Shown piece by piece: positions 15,363 through 22,237 of a DNA stretch of 45,196 nt. This DNA is from an uncultured beta proteobacterium (GTDB lineage Bacteria > Pseudomonadota > Gammaproteobacteria > Burkholderiales > Burkholderiaceae_C), in NCBI GenBank assembly GCA_903873485.1, contig CAIQOO010000033.1, positions 1-45,196 of the forward strand. The letters run 5' to 3'. The translations under genes were made by a program, and so were the position numbers. Position 1 is the stretch's first letter. Every line of letters begins with the position of its first letter. The notes beneath the pieces are model-generated. The model did no database searches. It was not told the DNA's origin and saw only the letters and a list, made by a program, of their open reading frames with translations.

Positions 15363-17783
15363 ATGAAACTTGCGTTGAAGATTTTTGCGCTGCTGCTGAC
15401 GGCGGCATTGCTGGCGACGGCCGCTGCCGGTTTTTGGTATGTGTGGCCCAAACTGCCGCAACGCTCGGGCGAGGTGCTGGTGGCGGGCCTGAGCGCACCG
15501 GTCAGCGTGCGCTATGACGACCGTGGCATTCCGCACCTCAAGGCCGCCAATGAAATCGATCTCTATCGGGCGCTTGGCTATGTGCATGCCCAGGATCGCC
15601 TGTTTCAGATGGACATGGCGCGCCGCTTGGCGCGTGGTGAACTGGCCGCCGTGCTGGGGCCTCGGCTGGTCAAGACCGACCGGCTGTTTCGCACCCTGGG
15701 GCTGGGCCGCCATGCCGACCAGGTGGTTGCCAAAATGAACCTGCAAAGTGCGGCAGTGCTGGCCCAGTTGGCCTATCTGGACGGCATCAACCAGTTTCAG
15801 GCGAGCCATCCGGCGCCGATGGAATTTGACATAGCCGGCATTCCCAAACGCCCCTTTACCCTGCAAGACAGCGTGGCGGTCACCGGTTATCTGGCCTATA
15901 GCTTTGCCGCCGCCATCAAGACCGAGCCGCTGCTGAGCTATGTTCGCGAGCACCTTGGTCCCAACTACCTGACAATTTTTGACCTGGAATGGAACCCGCA
16001 GGGTGTGCTCAGCCCGCCCGCTGTTGCCGCCGCTCAGCCCGACTGGCAGGCGCTCAGCCAGCTTGCCCAGGCCAGTGGACAAGCGCAAGACATCGCTGGC
16101 GTGCCACTGTTTGAAGGCAGCAACGCCTGGGCGGTGGCGGGGCCGCGCACCTCCAGTGGCCTGCCAATGCTTGCCGGTGACCCGCATATCGGGTTTTCAT
16201 TGCCGGCCGTCTGGTACGAAGCCCACCTGAGCGCACCCGGGTTTGAGCTGTATGGCCATTTTCATGCGCTCAACGCCGCCGCCCTGCTTGGCCACAACCG
16301 CCAGTTTGGCTGGAGTCTGACGATGTTTCAGAACGACGACATGGACCTGATTGCCGAGACCGTCAATCCGCAGCAGCCCAGCCAGGTCAAGTTCCACGAC
16401 CAGTGGGTCGAGCTTGAAACCAGCGAAGAAGTCATCCAGGTCAAAGGTGCCAAGCCAATCACCCTGACACTGCAGCGTTCGCCGCACGGCCCGATCATCA
16501 GCAACGCCTTTCGCGACACCCTGGGTGAGGCACCGGTGGCGCTGTGGTGGGAGTTTCTGAAAACCGACAGTTCCTTGCTGGAGGCTTTTTTTGCGCTGAA
16601 CCGGGCCGACACCCTGGCCAAGGCCAGAGCCGCCGCCAGCCAAATCCATGCGCCCGGCCTGAATCTGGTGTGGGCCAGCGCCAGCGGCGACATTGGCTGG
16701 TGGGCGGCGGCCCGGCTGCCGATTCGCCCGCCCGGCGTCAACCCGGCGTTTATCCTCAACGGTGCAACGGCTGAGTCTGACAAATTGGGTTATTACCGCT
16801 TCAGTGACAACCCGCAAGAAGAAAACCCACTGCGTGGCTACGTCATGTCGGCCAACCAGCAGCCCCGCTCCACCAGCGGCTTGCCGATACCGGGCCACTA
16901 CAACCCGCCCGACCGGGCGCAGGCGCTGGAAGACCGGCTCGGCAATAACGACATCCAGTGGAATGCGCTCAACAGCCAGTCGCTGCAACTGAGCACCCAG
17001 ACTGGTTACTTCTGGCGGGTGCTCGAACCGCTGCTGCCGGTGCTCAGCGAGGTGGTGCGCGATCCGCTGGAACGCTCGGTGTTTGACAGCCTGACACTGT
17101 GGGACGGGCAATACACCGCCTACAACATCCCGCCGACCGTGTTCACCCAGTTTTTGTATGAAATGGCGCGCGCCGCGATGGCCGATGAGCTGGATGAAGC
17201 TCAATTCAAGAGTTTGCTGGGCACGCGCGCGCTGGACCTGGCGCTGCCGCGCCTGGCGGTCGATGAAGCCTCGCCCTGGTGGGACAACATCAATACCGGC
17301 AAGGTCGAAACCCGCAAGGACATCATGCGCATTGCCTGGCGCGCCAGCATGGAGCACCTGAAAAAAACATTGGGCAAAAGCCCCAACGACTGGGGCTGGG
17401 GGCGCGCCCACACGCTGACCCATGTGCATCCGCTGGCCGCGCAAAAACCGCTTGACTGGCTGTTCAACGTCGGCCCGTTTGAAGCGCCCGGTGGCCGCGA
17501 AGTGCCCAACAACCTGGCCACTGCAATTGGCCCGGCCCCCTGGGCGGTGAACTATGGGCCATCAACCCGTCGCATCATTGACTTTGCCGATGCCGCCCAG
17601 GCACGCGGAATCAACCCGGTAGGCCAAAGCGGCGTGCCATTTGACCGGCATTACCAGGATCAGGCCGCCGCTTTTGTGGTCGGCGGCTATATGCAGCAAT
17701 TTCTGAGTGAGCCGGACGTGCTGGCCAACAGCCGCAGCACGCTCACCCTCAAGCCGCCACCAGTGGCCGCCGCCAGCCCGTAG
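15363..17783 (+). CDS. penicillin acylase family protein (Ntn hydrolase)
   Basis: An 806-residue periplasmic N-terminal-nucleophile amidase precursor. It has an N-terminal membrane/signal segment (LALKIFALLLTAALLATAAA). The alpha-subunit region carries VRYDDRGIPHL and GYVHAQDRLFQMD, followed by a spacer. The autoprocessing site is FEGSNAWAV, with Ser253 as the expected new N-terminal nucleophile of the beta subunit. Later motifs fit the family: LAGDPHIGFSLPAVWYEAHL, GHNRQFGWSLT and MSANQQPR. Members hydrolyse amide bonds of penicillins or acyl-homoserine lactones; the substrate here cannot be decided. It stands alone on the + strand and converges with the nitronate monooxygenase gene. Confidence 0.92.
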   Translation: MKLALKIFALLLTAALLATAAAGFWYVWPKLPQRSGEVLVAGLSAPVSVRYDDRGIPHLKAANEIDLYRALGYVHAQDRLFQMDMARRLARGELAAVLGPRLVKTDRLFRTLGLGRHADQVVAKMNLQSAAVLAQLAYLDGINQFQASHPAPMEFDIAGIPKRPFTLQDSVAVTGYLAYSFAAAIKTEPLLSYVREHLGPNYLTIFDLEWNPQGVLSPPAVAAAQPDWQALSQLAQASGQAQDIAGVPLFEGSNAWAVAGPRTSSGLPMLAGDPHIGFSLPAVWYEAHLSAPGFELYGHFHALNAAALLGHNRQFGWSLTMFQNDDMDLIAETVNPQQPSQVKFHDQWVELETSEEVIQVKGAKPITLTLQRSPHGPIISNAFRDTLGEAPVALWWEFLKTDSSLLEAFFALNRADTLAKARAAASQIHAPGLNLVWASASGDIGWWAAARLPIRPPGVNPAFILNGATAESDKLGYYRFSDNPQEENPLRGYVMSANQQPRSTSGLPIPGHYNPPDRAQALEDRLGNNDIQWNALNSQSLQLSTQTGYFWRVLEPLLPVLSEVVRDPLERSVFDSLTLWDGQYTAYNIPPTVFTQFLYEMARAAMADELDEAQFKSLLGTRALDLALPRLAVDEASPWWDNINTGKVETRKDIMRIAWRASMEHLKKTLGKSPNDWGWGRAHTLTHVHPLAAQKPLDWLFNVGPFEAPGGREVPNNLATAIGPAPWAVNYGPSTRRIIDFADAAQARGINPVGQSGVPFDRHYQDQAAAFVVGGYMQQFLSEPDVLANSRSTLTLKPPPVAAASP

Positions 17784-17787
17784 CGCC

Positions 17788-17828
17788 GAGCCGGTGATCG
17801 GCCAGCAAGCCCTGGCGATTGCCGGCTC
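17788..17828. terminator. candidate bidirectional terminator between convergent genes
   Basis: GAGCCGG (17788-17794) pairs with CCGGCTC (17822-17828), with an inner GCCAG/CTGGC stem at 17801-17816. It lies in the 63-bp gap between two convergent stop codons. No T-run is seen. Confidence 0.4.
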
Positions 17829-17846
17829 GACCGGCTTAGGTTTGAT

Positions 17847-19094
17847 TCATTCAGCCGGCAGCGCGATCTGCTGGTCCACGCTGAACTGGTAGTCGCGAAA
17901 GATGTGCTCGGCACTCAGGCACTGGTAACTGCCTTCGGCATTGCGCCGGCTGGTGTCCTTGAGCCGGTAGGTCATGTGGCCGCAAGTCCAGAGCTTGAAA
18001 TTGCGCATCTGGGTACACAGGCAGGTTTTGTCCTGGACCGATATATTCTTGCCATCCGGGTGCAAGGCCAGTTCGCGGTTGTAGGCCGTGATGTAGGCGC
18101 AATTGCCATTGCCATCGAGCAGGTAGCCATAAGACTCGCAATTGGGCCGAATGCCGTCCCCAATGGCGGGCGAACTTTTGAGCATGCGCATCGGATAGCC
18201 GGTGGGCGAAATGGTGTTGACGACAATATCGTCTTCGCTGGCGCGAAAATAATCCTGCTTGACGGCCGTCGGCAAGCCACATTCATCGGCTACGGTAAAG
18301 CGCGTGGCGACCTGCACCGCCGCCGCGCCGGACGCCAGAAACGACACCGCATCGCTGCCGGTAAAAATGCCGCCAGCGGCAATCACCGGAATGCCAAGCT
18401 GTTCATTTTTCACATAGGCGATGACTTCGGCGATGATGCTGGCCAGGTCGTACTGCGCCCAATCCATGCCAAAGCCGAGATGACCGCCGGCCAGCGGGCC
18501 TTCGACCACGACAAAATCGGGCAGGCGGTTGAGGCGCGCGTTTTTACGCAAAAACAGTTGCAATGCCCGCACGCTGGAGACGATGATGCCCAGCCGGGCA
18601 TCGCGAAATCTTGGGTGGTCGGCGATCAGGCCAAACGAGCCCAGGTGCAAACCGGCACTCAGGGTGATGCCGTCAATGCCGGCATCCAGCGCCGAAGCCA
18701 TGCGCACCTGCAGCGTCTCGCGCGGGCCGTTCATGGTCAGCTTTTCCATGCAGTTGACAAAAATCAGGCCATCGCCTTTTTTGGCTTCCATGGTGGCGCC
18801 AACATGCCGGCGGGTGGCTTCGGCCAGAATGTCGAGATCAAACTTGACGCCGGATTTGTCGGCGTTGAGGATGTTGTGCTTGTAGAGCCGGGTTTTGTCC
18901 TTGACAAAACTGGTGTCGAAACGGCGGTCTGACACATCGTTGACCATGGCATCTGAAATATGCCCGATGCCGCCCAGACGGGCCGCCTCCAGCGCCAGCT
19001 CGGCGGTGGAAATATCGACCCCCATGCCGCCCACCATGATCGGCACAAGCTCTTTTTTGCCGAACCTGAGGCGAAAATCATCCACACGTTTCAT
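17847..19094 (-). CDS. nitronate monooxygenase family flavoprotein
   Basis: A 415-residue FMN-dependent TIM-barrel protein of the nitronate monooxygenase/2-nitropropane dioxygenase family. It has PIMVGGMGVDISTAELALEA at the N-terminus, VVEGPLAGGHLGFG in the middle, and the FMN phosphate-binding stretch PVIAAGGIFTGSDAVSFLAS, then GAAAVQVATRF. A Cys-rich C-terminal part (about 340-400; NCESYGYLL, CLCTQM, LWTCGHM) distinguishes it from the shortest members. I chose the ATG at 19094 (MKRVDDFRLRFG), just before the barrel. The substrate is unknown; the family oxidises nitronates or acts as quinone/enoyl reductases. It is divergent from the CoA-transferase gene. Confidence 0.87.
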   Translation of the reverse strand: MKRVDDFRLRFGKKELVPIMVGGMGVDISTAELALEAARLGGIGHISDAMVNDVSDRRFDTSFVKDKTRLYKHNILNADKSGVKFDLDILAEATRRHVGATMEAKKGDGLIFVNCMEKLTMNGPRETLQVRMASALDAGIDGITLSAGLHLGSFGLIADHPRFRDARLGIIVSSVRALQLFLRKNARLNRLPDFVVVEGPLAGGHLGFGMDWAQYDLASIIAEVIAYVKNEQLGIPVIAAGGIFTGSDAVSFLASGAAAVQVATRFTVADECGLPTAVKQDYFRASEDDIVVNTISPTGYPMRMLKSSPAIGDGIRPNCESYGYLLDGNGNCAYITAYNRELALHPDGKNISVQDKTCLCTQMRNFKLWTCGHMTYRLKDTSRRNAEGSYQCLSAEHIFRDYQFSVDQQIALPAE

Positions 19095-19295
19095 GAAAAT
19101 CCTTGAGCCAATTGACTCCTTCGAGGCGGCCAACAGCCCGTGCGCACCCGGCGCGAAGAAGCAAAAAAACCGGCAAGACAAAATGATCTTGCCAGCAGCG
19201 GATTCTAACGACCCCCCTTTGTGCCTTCATGTCCTTGCCAATACCCATGACGAGACTGTTTTAATCGGGTGTTTCATCATTTTGTCGCATGCCTC

Positions 19296-20234
19296 ATGAA
19301 CGCCACCACACCGCCCCGCACCCGCACCACCGCTGCAACGCCCAAAGCCCTGAAGGGCGTGCGCATCCTGAGCCTGAGCCTGAACCTGCCCGGACCAGCG
19401 GCGCTGCAGCGCTGCCGCAGCATGGGTGCGCGCTGCACCAAGCTGGAGCCGCCTGCACCGAGCCAAACGGACAACTCCGGTGGCCTGACGGGCGATCCGA
19501 TGAGCGGCTACAGCCGCACCGGCTACCAGGCCTTGCAGGCCGGTCTGCGCCTGCTGGTGGCCGACCTGAAAACTGCGGCGGGCCAAAAAACCTTGCAGCG
19601 CGAGCTGGGCCAAGCCGATGTGCTGATGACCTCGTTTCGGCCCAGTGCCTTGCGCAAGCTGGGGCTGGACTGGCCGACGCTGCAGGCGCGCTACCCGCAA
19701 CTGTCGATGGTGGCCATCGTCGGCGCTGCCGGGGCGCTGGCCGAGCAGCCGGGCCACGACCTGACCTATGTGGCCCAAGCCGGGCTGGTGACCGGGCTGG
19801 AGCTGCCCGCCAGTTTGCTGGCCGATATGGCAGGCGCGTTATTGGCCAGCGAGGCGGTGCTGCAAGCGGTGCTGCTGCAGCGCCAGAACGGCTGGGGCCA
19901 GCGGCTGGAGGTGGCGCTGTCAGATGCCGCCCGGCACCTGGCGCTGCCGCGTGCCTGGGGCTGCATGCAGCCCGATGGTCTGCTGGGCGGCGGCCATGCC
20001 GGCTACCGCCTCTACCCGTGCCAGGATGGCCGGGTTGCGCTGGCCGCGCTGGAGCCGCATTTTGCCCAATCACTGTGTGCTGTCGCGGCAATTGCCTGGA
20101 GCGGGTTTGCCGTGATGCAGGAAGCTGCCACGCACCGGCAACTGGCCAGCTTTGTCGCTTCGCGCACCTGTGCCGAACTTGATGCACTGGCAGCAGCGCA
20201 CGATATTCCGTTGCATACGATATTAAATAAATAG
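19296..20234 (+). CDS. CaiB/BaiF family CoA-transferase
   Basis: A 312-residue class III CoA-transferase-like protein. It begins KALKGVRILSLSLNLPGPAA, continues with ADLKTAAGQ and DVLMTSFRPSALRKLGLDW, and includes the conserved GHDLTYVAQAGL and LLADMAGALLASEAVLQAVL stretches. It belongs to the shorter (about 310-330 residue) subgroup found in Burkholderiales; the longer family members have about 400 residues. The expected reaction is CoA transfer between acyl-CoA and carboxylate; the substrate is unknown. The last codons and the TAG stop are contributed by a dispersed repeat starting at about 20224, so the C-terminal end may have been altered by its insertion. Confidence 0.85.
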   Translation: MNATTPPRTRTTAATPKALKGVRILSLSLNLPGPAALQRCRSMGARCTKLEPPAPSQTDNSGGLTGDPMSGYSRTGYQALQAGLRLLVADLKTAAGQKTLQRELGQADVLMTSFRPSALRKLGLDWPTLQARYPQLSMVAIVGAAGALAEQPGHDLTYVAQAGLVTGLELPASLLADMAGALLASEAVLQAVLLQRQNGWGQRLEVALSDAARHLALPRAWGCMQPDGLLGGGHAGYRLYPCQDGRVALAALEPHFAQSLCAVAAIAWSGFAVMQEAATHRQLASFVASRTCAELDALAAAHDIPLHTILNK

Positions 20235-20276
20235 CTAGAAGCGCTTATTGAACCTGGGCTAGAAGCATTTTTTATA
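20224..20276. repeat. family A-like repeat at the 3' end of the CoA-transferase gene
   Basis: Reads AAATAAATAGCTAGAAGCGC then GGGCTAGAAGC, an inverse-oriented, diverged family A copy. It supplies the stop codon of the preceding gene (20232-20234). Confidence 0.55.
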
Positions 20277-20302
20277 TAAAAATTGCCCGCAGGGTGCAGT
20301 GC

Positions 20303-21595
20303 CTATTTCGCCATTTGCGACAAGATGAGCTGATCGCCGATCAGCGAGCCATATTCCCACGGTTCCTGGGTGTTGGATGTCATTTCTAGAACCGTCTTGC
20401 GCACCCGGCGCATCACAATGCTGATGTCCAGCGGTGCATCCAGATGTTTCAACAAGGCGGTCGTGTAGGGGCTGTTCCTGCCATTGCCGTCGGCCGCGAC
20501 CATGCCCTCTTTGGTGGCATAGGCGATCAAGGTGCCCGTGGCCGCCGACACAGGTGCCAGCCCGACACTGGCCCCGCCTCTTGCTGCAAACAGCGATCTC
20601 GCAGCCGGGTTGTCACGGCAGGCATCCAGAAACACCAGCCGGGTCTTGGCCGGCATGTAGTCGAGCACCACATTCAGGGCAATGCCGCTCAGCTTGATGT
20701 ACCCGGCTGAAATACCGTCGGCTTTCATATTGGTCGGAATCAGGTAATTGACCCCGTCAACCTGGATGCCATGACCGGCATAAAAAAGAAGGTTGACATC
20801 CTTGCCAACGGCTTTGGCTGCGTAATCATTCAAGGCTTTGACCAGCACGTCCCGGTCGGCATCCATAACCAGGTCAACCTGAATCCCGAAGCTGCGCAGT
20901 TTGTCGGCCATCGCCTGCGCATCCAGTTTCGGATTGGGCAGGCGCTGAAAACTGATGTAGGCACTGTTGCCAATCACCAATGCGCTCGACGTCAGTTTGG
21001 TTACCGCAGCAGTGGTACTGGCCGCTTTTTTGAGGTTCTCGGCGGTTTCAAGCTCCCGAATGGCGATCTGTTCGCGCAGCTTGAGCAGTTCGGCATCGCG
21101 TTGGCGCGCCTCGCCTTGCAGCTTGGCCATTTCCTGGTTTTTTTGCAGTTGTTGTTCCTTTTCAAGCGCTGCCCGTGCCAGACGGTTTTGCTCTTGCGTT
21201 CGCGCCGCTGTTGCCAGCGCCTCGGCCTGGGCCGTTTGCCGATCACGCTCGGCTGCCCGAGCTTGCGTTTCGGTTGGTGCCCGGGCCGACACGCGCGCTT
21301 CTTCAGCGGCCTGGGCCAGTCTGGCCTGCTCTTGCGCACGGGTATCTTCAGCCGCCTTGGCTACTTGGGCCGCTTCAGCCTGGCGTGCATCCGCAGCCGC
21401 TTTGGCTACTTTTGCTGCCTGAAGTTTTTGAGCTTCCTCGGTCGCCTTGGCCAGTCGCAGTTCTTCAGCCTGGCGCGCGTCGGCAACCGCCTTGGCTGCT
21501 TTTGCCGCCTCAAGGTTTCTTGCCTCCTCAGCCGCTTTTGCCAGCCGCGCTTGCTCGGCTTTGCGCGCTTCGTTCAAGGTATCTGCCACTGGCAC
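20303..21595 (-). CDS. caspase-family (peptidase C14-like) protein, 3' part of a gene split by a stop codon
   Basis: 430 codons from a possible GTG start. Residues 1-185 form a long Ala/Lys/Glu/Arg-rich coiled coil with imperfect repeats of about 30 residues (AEEARNLEAAKAAKAVADAR type). Residues about 200-430 are a caspase-like p20 domain: SALVIGNSAY, catalytic His275 in FYAGHG and Cys326 in FLDACRDNP, with the substrate-pocket-like ATGTLIAYATKEG and NSPYTTALL. The frame remains open upstream for 32 codons to a TAA (21692-21694), and beyond it continues into the 154-residue ORF with a signal peptide. The GTG start is therefore probably not authentic. If expressed alone, this product would lack an export signal. 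Lies 82 bp (as the full gene) downstream of the DUF4347 gene. Confidence 0.8.
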   Translation of the reverse strand: MPVADTLNEARKAEQARLAKAAEEARNLEAAKAAKAVADARQAEELRLAKATEEAQKLQAAKVAKAAADARQAEAAQVAKAAEDTRAQEQARLAQAAEEARVSARAPTETQARAAERDRQTAQAEALATAARTQEQNRLARAALEKEQQLQKNQEMAKLQGEARQRDAELLKLREQIAIRELETAENLKKAASTTAAVTKLTSSALVIGNSAYISFQRLPNPKLDAQAMADKLRSFGIQVDLVMDADRDVLVKALNDYAAKAVGKDVNLLFYAGHGIQVDGVNYLIPTNMKADGISAGYIKLSGIALNVVLDYMPAKTRLVFLDACRDNPAARSLFAARGGASVGLAPVSAATGTLIAYATKEGMVAADGNGRNSPYTTALLKHLDAPLDISIVMRRVRKTVLEMTSNTQEPWEYGSLIGDQLILSQMAK

Positions 21596-21691
21596 CTGGC
21601 TGGCAACTGTTGCAGCCGTGGCGACAACGGCTTGTTTAGGTTCGGTTTGGTTCAGGGCACGGTTGCCCAGGGCAATCTGGCGCTCATACAG

Positions 21692-22156
21692 TTAGGTTCT
21701 GGCCGAGAACTCGGCGCGAGTCAGTGCGCTTTTGCCATTTTCCAAAATGATCTCACACTGGCACAAGGCAGCGTTGCTGGCCTGACCGGCTGTCGTTAAC
21801 GCCTGCTTGAGGCGTTCATCGCATTTTGGCAACGCCTCTTTGGCATCGAAACCAGACCAGTCCCAGGCGATGTACTGCGCAAACGGGCAACTCTGCGGGT
21901 CACGGGTAACCGCAATGGCGTAACTGCGTTTGGAATCGGCAACAGCGGTATAACTTTGGGTCGGCTCACCGGCTATCAGACCCTGCCGGTTGAGAAAGGA
22001 GAACTCCTTGAGGCAAGCACTCGGACCATCGCTGAACTGAGCCTTGCGGTCAAAGAAACCGCATGAACTTGACTGTGCCTGGGCGACCGACACCGCAAAC
22101 AGGCCAAAGAGGGTGACCAATGCGAAGACCAGTTGTTGGTGGATTTTGAAATTCAT
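21692..22156 (-). CDS. secreted N-terminal part of the split caspase-family gene
   Basis: 154 residues with a clear signal peptide (LVFALVTLFGLFAVSVAQAQ) and a Cys-containing domain (SSSCGFFD; CPFAQYIAWDWSGFDAKEAL; AALCQCEIILENGKSALTRA). It ends at a TAA that is in the same frame as the downstream caspase-like ORF, with no shift. The sequence around the stop (RAEFSART, stop, LYERQIALGNRALNQ) reads like one continuous protein. The simplest reading is that 20303-22156 is one gene with a nonsense change or sequence error. A 154-residue stand-alone secreted protein is the alternative. Confidence 0.65.
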   Translation of the reverse strand: MNFKIHQQLVFALVTLFGLFAVSVAQAQSSSCGFFDRKAQFSDGPSACLKEFSFLNRQGLIAGEPTQSYTAVADSKRSYAIAVTRDPQSCPFAQYIAWDWSGFDAKEALPKCDERLKQALTTAGQASNAALCQCEIILENGKSALTRAEFSART

Positions 22157-22237
22157 GCAGCCTCACGGAGGACGATGGTTAAAGGGCGACCGGTCTTGCT
22201 GGATTTTGACACGGGCTGATCCGGTCAAAATTTGGGA

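Noticed and set aside
16197..17444. 415-codon minus strand ORF
   Set aside because: Antisense to the penicillin acylase gene, no motif.
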